IMG/VR virus record: IMGVR_UViG_3300020450_000114 | Location: 1-21,492 of that record | DNA from: a virus | Length of the DNA stretch: 21,492 nt | Strand: one strand, 5' to 3' | Part shown: one piece after another, positions 1 through 5,212 of the stretch | Numbering within the stretch: the stretch's first letter is position 1 | Layout: each line of letters starts with the position of its first letter | Notes under the pieces: model-generated | The model's database searches: none | Told to the model about the DNA's origin: nothing | Seen by the model: the letters and a program-made list of their open reading frames with translations, nothing else | Made by a program: the position numbers and the translations under genes

Positions 1-560
1 TGTGTTGTTTCAAAATTTCTTAACTGTTGTAAATTTTTTTGGGGTCCTGCTTGTAGTGATATATAACCATCTGTTATGCCTGCCAAGTCATCATTAAATA
101 AACCATACTCATTATATCTTGCTTCATCTTCAGGTTTGTGTACATTCATTGACTCAGGTAGTTTTGTATAGGTTACAGTTGCAAGACCATAACCTGTGTC
201 TACATTATGAGAGTGTATGGGGTTATACTCATTTTCGAAACTATGTACTGACCAGATATCTTCAGTTTTTATTTCACAATTAGGATAACTACCAGTCTTA
301 GTGCTACTGATGTATGTTTCTATATATTCAACTGCCTTTGATTGTTGCCAATCACAATATCTAGAGACTCTAGGATCACTTTGATTAAGAAAATATTGTT
401 GTCTTATATCTGCTGCTAGAAAAGGTTCAGCATTTCTTTTATCGTGATATTGTTTATCCTCTAAAACTTCTTCAGTATAATTGTGAAGATCATTCAATAT
501 AAGATCAGGAACGGTAAAATGTAGAACTATTGCTGAAGGTATGATGTGTATATGCTTCAT
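1..560 (-). CDS. 2OG-Fe(II) oxygenase family protein, partial (C-terminus beyond left edge)
   Basis: The leftward reading frame opens with ATG at 560-558 and stays open for about 186 codons to the window edge, so the C-terminus is missing. It resembles the putative 2-oxoglutarate/Fe(II)-dependent oxygenases of marine T4-like phages. The visible signature is NPIHSHNVDTGYG (His116 and His118), followed by a beta strand ending in TYTKLPES; in the family the first His and the second residue of an HxH/HxD pair bind iron. The distal histidine and the 2OG-binding arginine would lie outside the window. The start overlaps the stop of the upstream oxygenase by ATGA, which suggests coupled translation. 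The family hydroxylates proteins, nucleic acids or small molecules; the substrate here is unknown. The frame and partial status are seen directly. The family call is inference from motif and context. Confidence 0.75.
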   Translation of the reverse strand, partial: MKHIHIIPSAIVLHFTVPDLILNDLHNYTEEVLEDKQYHDKRNAEPFLAADIRQQYFLNQSDPRVSRYCDWQQSKAVEYIETYISSTKTGSYPNCEIKTEDIWSVHSFENEYNPIHSHNVDTGYGLATVTYTKLPESMNVHKPEDEARYNEYGLFNDDLAGITDGYISLQAGPQKNLQQLRNFETT

Positions 561-1231
561 CTAAGAGGTGGTCCGTTAAACCAACAAACAGCACTATATC
601 GTGTGCCTCTGGTTACCGGAGTGACTCTATGTCTGACCCAAGATGGGAAAACAACAACTGCACCTTTATCACGAAAACTAGGATTAGTAAATGTTTCTAA
701 TTCATTTATTCTAGAATCTTGAGGGTGTTTAGTTAACCATAAATCGCCGCCATCATAATCGAGAGGGTCTGATAAGTTAATGGTTACGGAAATCTTTCTA
801 CACAACCCAATATGCCTAAGATTTGAGGTTTCAGTAATAGGCATTACCTGACCTTTTTTCTCATAGTCTTTGTGTCTTGCGAAAACTTTTGAAGCGTGAT
901 GATCACATTGACCGTCAATATGCCAATGATAGTGTTGTTCTTTTCCGTACTTTGTAAATTGTATCATTTCACATTCTCTAATATCTAATCGCCAACCTGC
1001 CTGTTCATTAGCAGAATTAACAAACGGCCATATGCAATCGTAAACTGATTCATCATTCAACCAAGCAATACGACTTGCTCTAATCTCGTCATCTTCGGAT
1101 CTTTCTAGATTTCCTAATTGGTGGGTAGCAACTTGCTCTTGAGCAGCAAGACCTTTTGCCATAATATGATCGACTTTTTCCTGCGATAGAACATTATCGC
1201 CGGAAAACTGCCAGCAAATGTTTTGAAACAT
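557..1231 (-). CDS. 2OG-Fe(II) oxygenase, prolyl 4-hydroxylase-like
   Basis: A complete 224-aa protein with the full facial triad of the prolyl-4-hydroxylase-like 2OG-Fe(II) oxygenases. HYHWHIDGQ gives HxD at His104/Asp106, and RHRVTPVTRGTRYS gives the distal His201 with Arg211 ten residues on, the usual 2OG carboxylate ligand. Between them DYDGGDLWL matches the Y-GG-L strand of the PKHD-type fold. Such enzymes use O2, Fe(II) and 2-oxoglutarate to hydroxylate a substrate; phage copies are common in marine T4-like genomes, but their targets are mostly unknown. No strong Shine-Dalgarno precedes ATG 1231; an AGGATAAATA stretch lies 10-19 bases upstream. The gene ends in an ATGA overlap with the next oxygenase, so the two enzymes are probably made together. 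The family call is firm; the substrate cannot be told from sequence. Confidence 0.88.
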   Translation of the reverse strand: MFQNICWQFSGDNVLSQEKVDHIMAKGLAAQEQVATHQLGNLERSEDDEIRASRIAWLNDESVYDCIWPFVNSANEQAGWRLDIRECEMIQFTKYGKEQHYHWHIDGQCDHHASKVFARHKDYEKKGQVMPITETSNLRHIGLCRKISVTINLSDPLDYDGGDLWLTKHPQDSRINELETFTNPSFRDKGAVVVFPSWVRHRVTPVTRGTRYSAVCWFNGPPLR

Positions 1232-1239
1232 AATATTAT

Positions 1240-1392
1240 TTATTTATCCTTTATCTTCCTTATAATCTCAAGCATTCTACCTAATTCTAGTGTAATGCTA
1301 TCAATGTGATATTTCATTTTACCTAATATATATAAGGCATAGAAACACATAAAAATAACAAAGATAGAGAGTGTTATTACAATGATATCCAT
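1240..1392 (-). CDS. Small single-span membrane protein, unknown function
   Basis: A 50-aa leftward ORF starting at ATG 1392-1390 and ending in TAA at 1242-1240. Residues 3-23 are almost entirely hydrophobic (IIVITLSIFVIFMCFYALYI), one clear membrane span, followed by a charged amphipathic helix ending RKIKDK. The short N-terminus and basic C-terminus fit an N-out/C-in protein with a cytoplasmic tail. The start lies inside the preceding 46-aa gene (16-bp overlap) and the stop is 8 nt before the oxygenase start, so it belongs to the same transcript. The family is not recognised. A holin-like or superinfection-related role is possible for a small phage membrane protein, but nothing specific supports either. 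The clean ORF, the tight packing and the membrane segment argue that it is real. Confidence 0.6.
   Translation of the reverse strand: MDIIVITLSIFVIFMCFYALYILGKMKYHIDSITLELGRMLEIIRKIKDK
1241..1248 (-). promoter_or_regulatory. Possible late-type box GATAAATA before the oxygenase pair
   Basis: On the minus strand GATAAATA lies 9 nt before the ATG of the 224-aa oxygenase. It matches the NATAAATA form of the T4-like late -10 box used by cyanophages. It also overlaps the last codons of the upstream 50-aa gene, where AT-rich sequence could give a match by chance, so this is a weak call. Confidence 0.2.
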
Positions 1393-1517
1393 TCTTCATC
1401 CCACTTATTCTCTAGACATTCTCTAGCATATTTTTCTGCTTGTTTAACAGTCATGCCCTCGTCTAGTCCTTGTTCATACTTATCTTCTAAGAATCTTTCT
1501 GTATAATAATTACTCAT
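1377..1517 (-). CDS. Small hypothetical protein (46 aa)
   Basis: A 46-aa leftward ORF from ATG 1517 to TAA 1377. It is highly charged, rich in Glu, Lys and Tyr, and likely helical, with a central segment GMTVKQAEKYARECLENKW that resembles short helix-turn elements in many small phage proteins. The start shares one base with the stop of the 79-aa gene (TAATG), and a good Shine-Dalgarno (GGAAGGA) sits about 11 nt upstream. The 3' end overlaps the next small membrane gene by 16 bp. I do not recognise the family. The overlaps and ribosome site indicate a real gene of the leftward operon. Confidence 0.6.
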   Translation of the reverse strand: MSNYYTERFLEDKYEQGLDEGMTVKQAEKYARECLENKWDEEWISL

Positions 1518-1756
1518 TATGATAACAATCCTTCCGTTGCAAATTCAGAATAGATACTTTGTTCATTATCAAAGTCCATATCCATAACATCTTCGATTGT
1601 TAGATTAATCGAATTAGCAACTCTTTCTATTTTATCGCCAATCAGGTTCTCATCACCCATATAGGCGCCAGCAAGAATAGCATTATATTCTGCTTTTAGA
1701 TTTTTTAACTCAGTCATTGTTGACTGAATATTTACATTTTCATCAAAGTTATTCAT
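1517..1756 (-). CDS. Small hypothetical acidic protein (79 aa)
   Basis: A 79-aa leftward ORF with a near-perfect Shine-Dalgarno, AGGAGG, 7 nt before ATG 1756. It is acidic, rich in Asn, Asp and Glu, and probably mostly helical; residues 13-30 look like a short amphipathic helix and residues 40-60 (DKIERVANSINLTIEDVMDM) like a second. No catalytic or metal-binding motif is visible and no signal peptide. The stop codon of the preceding 61-aa gene overlaps the ribosome site, and its own stop overlaps the next start by TAATG, so translation along this operon is probably coupled. The family is not recognised. Confidence 0.65.
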   Translation of the reverse strand: MNNFDENVNIQSTMTELKNLKAEYNAILAGAYMGDENLIGDKIERVANSINLTIEDVMDMDFDNEQSIYSEFATEGLLS

Positions 1757-1768
1757 TATATTACCTCC

Positions 1769-1954
1769 TTAGTAATTTATTACGATTAAATTTTGTAGTT
1801 TTCTGATTACACCGTCTAGGTCAAGATCATAATAGTAGTCATAGGCATCTTTTTTTAACTGTTTAGCATAATCTAATTTAGCAAAGATATCTTTACATTC
1901 TTTGAATTCTTTGAAAACTTGATATTTTGTTTTATATTGAAAATTATTTGTCAT
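1769..1954 (-). CDS. Small hypothetical protein (61 aa), first gene of the leftward operon
   Basis: A 61-aa protein, basic and aromatic in its middle part (many Lys, Tyr, Phe, Asp), predicted largely helical. The frame is open upstream to 2056, which would give 95 aa, but I chose ATG 1954. That ATG has AAAAGGA 6 nt upstream, and the N-terminal extension is unlike the rest, basic, and would overlap the proposed promoter. Residues 48-51 are DLDG within DYYYDLDLDGVIRKL, which might tempt one to see a calcium loop, but the loop is incomplete. The gene lies immediately downstream of the divergent control region, so it is probably the first gene of the leftward transcript. Family and function are not recognised. 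Confidence 0.6.
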   Translation of the reverse strand: MTNNFQYKTKYQVFKEFKECKDIFAKLDYAKQLKKDAYDYYYDLDLDGVIRKLQNLIVINY

Positions 1955-1983
1955 ATTAGTCCTTTTTGTTAATTTATGAGTAA

Positions 1984-2012
1984 ATCTTAACATATTTTGA
2001 GGTGTAAAACAA
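1984..2012 (-). promoter_or_regulatory. Putative extended -10 sigma70-like promoter for the leftward operon
   Basis: On the minus strand TTGTTT (2012-2007) and TAAGAT (1989-1984) are 17 bp apart, and the -10 is preceded by TGT, the extended -10 element. Transcription would start near 1976, about 20 nt before the chosen ATG 1954 and leaving room for the AAAAGGA ribosome site. The boxes match only 3 of 6 and 4 of 6 consensus bases, so this is a candidate. It is unlike the TATAAATA boxes on the other strand, which would fit early or middle use by host sigma70. Confidence 0.4.
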
Positions 2013-2070
2013 GCACTTTTTCCCCTTTTTAGGGATTTTCTTTCGTTTAGAATCAATAGGTTAGAAGAAA

Positions 2071-2155
2071 AGTGAAAAAAACTTGAAAAATCGCAGAAAA
2101 CTGCGAAAAATGACTAAAAATGACGAAAAACTGCGAAAAAAATGACTAAAAAAAG
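2071..2155. repeat. Phased A-tract array (about eight A-tracts, 10-bp period)
   Basis: Successive blocks of about 10 bp each end in a run of four to seven A: GTGAAAAAAA, CTTGAAAAA, TCGCAGAAAA, CTGCGAAAAA, TGACTAAAAA, TGACGAAAAA, CTGCGAAAAAAA, TGACTAAAAAAA. The words CTGCGAAAAA and TGACTAAAAA each occur twice. A-tracts in phase with the helix bend DNA, so this stretch should be strongly curved. It fills the gap between the leftward and rightward gene blocks and ends directly before a late box. Roles as an upstream activating element, protein-binding array or origin-like element are inference. Confidence 0.7.
2086..2106 (-). terminator. Perfect hairpin with T-tract, terminator-like on the minus strand
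   Basis: TCGCAG (2091-2096) and CTGCGA (2101-2106) form a perfect 6-bp stem with a 4-nt loop. Read leftward, the stem is followed by TTTTT, the form of a short intrinsic terminator. It would stop leftward transcripts entering from the rightward block before they reach the leftward operon. The stem is short, and it lies within the A-tract array, so it may instead be a palindromic protein-binding site. Confidence 0.35.
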
Positions 2156-2158
2156 TCT

Positions 2159-2166
2159 TATAAATA
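2159..2166 (+). promoter_or_regulatory. T4-like late promoter box TATAAATA
   Basis: An exact TATAAATA, the -10 box recognised by the T4 late sigma factor gp55, follows the phased A-tracts directly. With T4 spacing (+1 about six bases after the box) transcription would begin at 2172, the A of an in-frame ATG. It is the first rightward late box and would serve the small basic genes, the PAAR gene and probably the wedge genes. Confidence 0.6.
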
Positions 2167-2171
2167 GTAAA

Positions 2172-2342
2172 ATGAGGGATTTTTGTTATGACGGCGTGAT
2201 TCTTTACGAATCAAACAACTTTGTATGGGAATTAATCTTAGAGAGACACGAATTTATCGTGGAAATCTTCAATCCGAGTATTTCCAGACTAAAACATAAA
2301 AATGTCGTTATGCAAGGAGTGACCTTCGGTACAAATTATTAA
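2172..2342 (+). CDS. Small hypothetical protein (56 aa), first rightward gene
   Basis: The frame is open from ATG 2142 (66 aa), but that start lies inside the A-tract array and upstream of the late box, so a transcript from that box could not include it. I chose ATG 2172, giving 56 aa, exactly at the predicted transcription start. Neither start has a Shine-Dalgarno. The protein alternates hydrophobic and charged residues (DGVILYESNNFVWELILERH), which suggests a small beta-rich domain, and ends VVMQGVTFGTNY. No known family is recognised. It is followed after 14 nt by the 35-aa lysine-rich gene. The coding call rests on the open frame, the promoter and the operon position, and is moderate. Confidence 0.5.
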   Translation: MRDFCYDGVILYESNNFVWELILERHEFIVEIFNPSISRLKHKNVVMQGVTFGTNY

Positions 2343-2356
2343 AAAAAGGAAAGAAA

Positions 2357-2464
2357 ATGCAAGAAATTATTAAATTTTTTAGAAATAGTGTCGAAGTCTT
2401 TTGGCCGTTACCTAAAAAAGTAACAAAAAAGAAGAAAAAGACAACTAAGAAGAAGAAAAAGTAA
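2357..2464 (+). CDS. Tiny lysine-rich protein (35 aa)
   Basis: A 35-aa ORF with a good ribosome site (AAAGGAAAG ending just before ATG 2357). The N-terminal half, QEIIKFFRNSVEVFWPLP, could be an amphipathic helix. The C-terminal half is nearly all lysine: residues 20-35 contain 12 Lys, with Thr and one Val. Its stop overlaps the next start (TAATG). No family is recognised. The polycationic tail suggests binding to nucleic acid or to an acidic surface, perhaps a virion component, but this is inference. The A-rich codons include an in-frame A-AAA-AAG heptamer at 2425-2431. AT-rich sequence can code for Lys runs by chance; the ribosome site and overlap argue for a real gene. Confidence 0.6.
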   Translation: MQEIIKFFRNSVEVFWPLPKKVTKKKKKTTKKKKK

Positions 2465-2610
2465 TGGCAAGAATATCAAAAACTCATGGGATCAATTCAG
2501 GACATACTCCTACAATAAAAGGTACTTCTCAAGGTAGAAAACCTATTAAGAGTACAATGAATAAATCTAAAAAGAGATCATTCAAGGCATATAGAGGTCA
2601 GGGCAGATAA
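2464..2610 (+). CDS. Small strongly basic protein (48 aa), coupled to the PAAR gene
   Basis: A 48-aa protein with 13 Lys/Arg, two His and no Asp or Glu at all. It is rich in Gly, Ser and Thr (INSGHTPTIKGTSQGRKP) and ends KKRSFKAYRGQGR, so it is probably unfolded alone and binds a polyanion or an acidic partner. It starts in a TAATG overlap with the 35-aa gene and ends in a TAATG overlap with the PAAR gene, a coupling that suggests a linked role, for example in spike or hub assembly or as a packaged protein. The composition recalls small basic ribosomal or histone-like proteins, but no family signature is visible. The function is unknown; that the ORF is coding is fairly likely. Confidence 0.6.
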   Translation: MARISKTHGINSGHTPTIKGTSQGRKPIKSTMNKSKKRSFKAYRGQGR

Positions 2611-2870
2611 TGCCAGGTGTCAGTAGAGATAATGATACCGCAGGTGGGGATCTCATACCTTCTCAGAGTACAGTCTTTGCAAACGGTGAAGAAATTATTG
2701 TTAACGGTAATAGTGTAGCACCTCATGGCATCGCACCTCACATTTCTGCAACAATGCAAGCAGGTTCTAATAATGTTTTTGTAAATGGCATAGCAGTAGT
2801 AAATGCTGGCGATAATGCGACTTGTGGGCATAGTGCAACAGGATCATCAACTGTATTTGTAGGGGATTAA
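2610..2870 (+). CDS. PAAR-domain tail-spike tip protein
   Basis: An 86-aa protein that is one PAAR domain from end to end. PAAR proteins fold into a small metal-binding cone that caps the central spike of contractile tails (gp5.4 in T4) and sharpens it for membrane piercing. Visible marks are GVSRDNDTAGGDLIPSQ at the N-terminus, the repeated strands VFANGEEIIVNG and VFVNGIAVVNAGD, and candidate metal ligands His39, His44, Cys72 and His74 (ATCGHSATG). The length is typical for stand-alone phage PAAR proteins, and no effector domain is fused. It starts in a TAATG overlap with the basic 48-aa gene and sits upstream of gp25, as expected for baseplate assembly genes. The family call is firm. Confidence 0.9.
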   Translation: MPGVSRDNDTAGGDLIPSQSTVFANGEEIIVNGNSVAPHGIAPHISATMQAGSNNVFVNGIAVVNAGDNATCGHSATGSSTVFVGD

Positions 2871-2892
2871 TGGCAATATTATGTGATTGCCA
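2871..2892 (+). other. Inverted repeat between the PAAR gene and gp25
   Basis: TGGCAAT (2871-2877) and ATTGCCA (2886-2892) form a perfect 7-bp stem with an 8-nt loop directly after the PAAR stop codon, ending one base before a TATAAATA box. No T-tract follows, so it is not a standard terminator. It could be an RNA stabiliser or processing site at the end of the PAAR message, or an operator next to the late box. It also places the GTG at 2883 in the loop. Confidence 0.45.
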
Positions 2893-2893
2893 A

Positions 2894-2901
2894 TATAAAT
2901 A
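2894..2901 (+). promoter_or_regulatory. T4-like late promoter box TATAAATA before gp25
   Basis: An exact TATAAATA, followed by five bases and then ATG 2907. With T4-like spacing the transcript would start at the A of that ATG. No Shine-Dalgarno sequence is present near this start. The box decides between the two possible gp25 starts, because the GTG at 2883 lies upstream of it. Confidence 0.55.
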
Positions 2902-2906
2902 GAAGT

Positions 2907-3332
2907 ATGGCATACTCAAGATCAGGACAAGGCACAAGTTTAGATAGAAATACTAAAGTATGGAAAGACCTAAACTTAAACTTTACTAAAAATCCTGTAA
3001 CTAATGATGTAGTGAAAATAGAAGGTGTGAATGCTGTAAAAAGAAGTGTTAGAAATCTAATTAACACGAATCACTATGAAAGACCTTTTCACCCTGAATT
3101 AGGATCAGGCGTAAGAGAAATACTATTTGAAAATGTTACACCTTTAACAGAGATATTTTTAGCAAAAAAGATTGAAGAGATATTAGTCGAATATGAACCT
3201 AGAATAAAACTCGTATCAGTTAATATCAATGCACAACCAGATAATAATAGATATGGGGTAGTGGTAGAATTTTATGTTATTAATCACCCAGAACCGATCA
3301 TAATAGACACATTCTTAGAAAGATTAAGATAA
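2907..3332 (+). CDS. 25: Baseplate wedge subunit gp25
   Basis: A T4 gp25-like baseplate wedge protein (the gp25-like lysozyme family, a structural protein without real lysozyme activity, also found as TssE in type VI secretion). It links the inner baseplate ring and starts sheath assembly. Visible marks are VWKDLNLNFTKNPVTNDVV near the start, then AVKRSVRNLI, and NHYERPFHPELGSGVREILFE around residues 54-75, whose ERPF-P-GSG is the family signature. I chose ATG 2907 (141 aa; T4 gp25 is 132 aa). The frame also has a GTG at 2883 giving 149 aa, but it sits in a hairpin loop and before the late box. The gp6 gene follows after one base, the usual T4-like order. Confidence 0.92.
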   Translation: MAYSRSGQGTSLDRNTKVWKDLNLNFTKNPVTNDVVKIEGVNAVKRSVRNLINTNHYERPFHPELGSGVREILFENVTPLTEIFLAKKIEEILVEYEPRIKLVSVNINAQPDNNRYGVVVEFYVINHPEPIIIDTFLERLR

Positions 3333-3333
3333 A

Positions 3334-5211
3334 ATGGCAACAACAACTAGCACAACTGAAACAAAAAAATTACAGGTTACTGAATTAGACTTTGATCAAA
3401 TAAAAACTAATCTAAAACAATTTCTAAAAAATCAATCTGAATTTATTGACTATGATTTTGAAGGTTCTGGTATGTCAGTTCTTCTTGATCTACTAGCATA
3501 CAATACACACTATTTAGGTTTCAATGCAAACATGGCAGCAAACGAAGCATTTTTAGATAGTGCTGAGTTAAGATCAAGTGTTGTTTCATTGTCAAAGATG
3601 TTAGGATATACACCTTCATCAGCGATAGCACCTAAAGCAATAATTAATTTAGTTCTTACTGATGCCACAGGTTCTTCAGTAACAATGCCTGCAGGTACAA
3701 AATTTACAACTACAGTTAATGACAACTCATACACTTATGTTACCAATTCAGATAATACTATTACACCTACAGACGGTGTTTATACTTTTTCTAATCTAGA
3801 TATTTTTGAAGGTACTAGAGTTACTTTTGAATATACAGTTGATAGCACAAATGAAGAACAAAGATTTGTAATACCTAATAATAATGTTGATATAACAACT
3901 TTAGGTGTATTAGTTCAAAACTCAATTTCAGATACAACAAGTTTTACATATGCGAAAGCAAATTCTCAAATAGGTGTTACTGCAAATAGTAAAGTATATT
4001 TCTGTCAAGAAGTTGAAAACGGTAAGTTTGAAATATATTTCGGTGATGGTGTTACAGGTGTAAAACCTTCTAATGGTAATATAGTTAAGTTAACTTATAT
4101 TGTAACTAATAAATCTGCTTCAAATACTGCATCAGTATTTTCATTATCTGGCACAGTAGGAGGATTTACAGGTACAGTTACAACTGTTGCTAATTCTTCT
4201 GGTGGCACAGATGCTGAAAAAGTACCGTCAATTAAATTAAATGCACCTTTACAGTTTTCTGCTCAAGATAGAGCAGTCACCGCTGCCGATTATAAAACAT
4301 TAGTAAAACAAATATATCCTGCTGCAAGTGCAATTCAAGTGTGGGGTGGGGAAGATAATTCAACACCACAATATGGTAAAGTTTTTATATCTGTTAAGGC
4401 AGCAGACGGCACAACACTAACAAGTGCTGATAAAACAAGTATTCAAACACAATTAGAAGATTTTGCTGTTGCATCTGTCAGACCTCAAATTGTAGATCCA
4501 GAAACAACATTTATTACTTTAAAAACTACATTTAAATATGATAGTAATTTAACAGTAGAAGATGCTACTACACTTGCAAGTAAAATACAAACTGTAATTA
4601 GTGATTATAGTGATGATAATTTAAATAATTTCGTAGGTGTGTTTAGACATTCACAACTAACAGGTTTAATAGATGATGTTGATTCTTCAGTTCTAAGTAA
4701 TATTACAACTGTTAATATATATCAAACATTTAAACCAGTTTTAACTTCTACTGTCTCTCAAGCATATACGATATTATTTAATAATGCAATCTATAATCCT
4801 CATACAGGTCATCAATCATCAACTGGTGTGGTACAGTCAACAGGATTTCAATTAGATAGTAATACAGATAGAGAATATTTTTTCAATGATGATGGCGCTG
4901 GTAATATTAGACTTTACTATCTTGTATCCGGTATTAAAACTTATGAAAATAATAATTGGGGTACAGTTAACTATGCAACAGGTGAAATCAAAATTTCTTC
5001 AGCGATTATAACTGGTGTATCAAATGTAGATGGTGCTACTTCTACAAGTATAAGGGTTACTGTAAAACCTGATTCAAATGATGTTGCACCTGTGCGAGGT
5101 CAAATTTTAAGTATTGATCTTTCTAATACGACAGTTACTGGTGAAGTAGATACGATTGCTTCTGGTTCTAGTTCTTCTGGTGTAGGATATACTACAACCT
5201 CATCATACTAA
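3334..5211 (+). CDS. 6: Baseplate wedge subunit gp6 (baseplate J-like)
   Basis: A 625-aa homologue of T4 gp6 (660 aa), the wedge protein that dimerises to form the inner baseplate ring and governs the dome-to-star change. The N-terminal 100 residues carry the classic signature: LDFDQIKTNLKQFLKNQ, DYDFEGSGMSVLLDLLAYN and ANEAFLDSAELRSSVVSL. Around residues 305-400 comes the second conserved block, with AQDRAVTAADYKTLV, IQVWGGEDNSTPQYGKVFIS and VDPETTFITLKTTFKY, typical of the gp6/baseplate J family. The last 80 residues are Thr/Ser-rich and less conserved. The start is one base after the gp25 stop with no clear Shine-Dalgarno, so translation is probably coupled. The identification is firm. Confidence 0.95.
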   Translation: MATTTSTTETKKLQVTELDFDQIKTNLKQFLKNQSEFIDYDFEGSGMSVLLDLLAYNTHYLGFNANMAANEAFLDSAELRSSVVSLSKMLGYTPSSAIAPKAIINLVLTDATGSSVTMPAGTKFTTTVNDNSYTYVTNSDNTITPTDGVYTFSNLDIFEGTRVTFEYTVDSTNEEQRFVIPNNNVDITTLGVLVQNSISDTTSFTYAKANSQIGVTANSKVYFCQEVENGKFEIYFGDGVTGVKPSNGNIVKLTYIVTNKSASNTASVFSLSGTVGGFTGTVTTVANSSGGTDAEKVPSIKLNAPLQFSAQDRAVTAADYKTLVKQIYPAASAIQVWGGEDNSTPQYGKVFISVKAADGTTLTSADKTSIQTQLEDFAVASVRPQIVDPETTFITLKTTFKYDSNLTVEDATTLASKIQTVISDYSDDNLNNFVGVFRHSQLTGLIDDVDSSVLSNITTVNIYQTFKPVLTSTVSQAYTILFNNAIYNPHTGHQSSTGVVQSTGFQLDSNTDREYFFNDDGAGNIRLYYLVSGIKTYENNNWGTVNYATGEIKISSAIITGVSNVDGATSTSIRVTVKPDSNDVAPVRGQILSIDLSNTTVTGEVDTIASGSSSSGVGYTTTSSY

Positions 5212-5212
5212 A

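Noticed and set aside
1955-2056. N-terminal extension of the first leftward gene to ATG 2056 (95 aa)
   Set aside because: It has a different, basic composition, covers the putative promoter, and lacks the good ribosome site found before ATG 1954.
2142-2171. Earlier start (66 aa) of the first rightward small gene
   Set aside because: The start is within the A-tract repeat and upstream of the late box, with no ribosome site; ATG 2172 fits better.
2598-2831. Leftward ORF opposite the PAAR gene
   Set aside because: Cys/Tyr-rich shadow frame of a clear PAAR domain gene, without a ribosome site.
2870-2902. 10-codon ORF in a TAATG overlap with the PAAR stop
   Set aside because: Too short to support as a gene; it overlaps the inverted repeat and the late box, which explain the sequence better.
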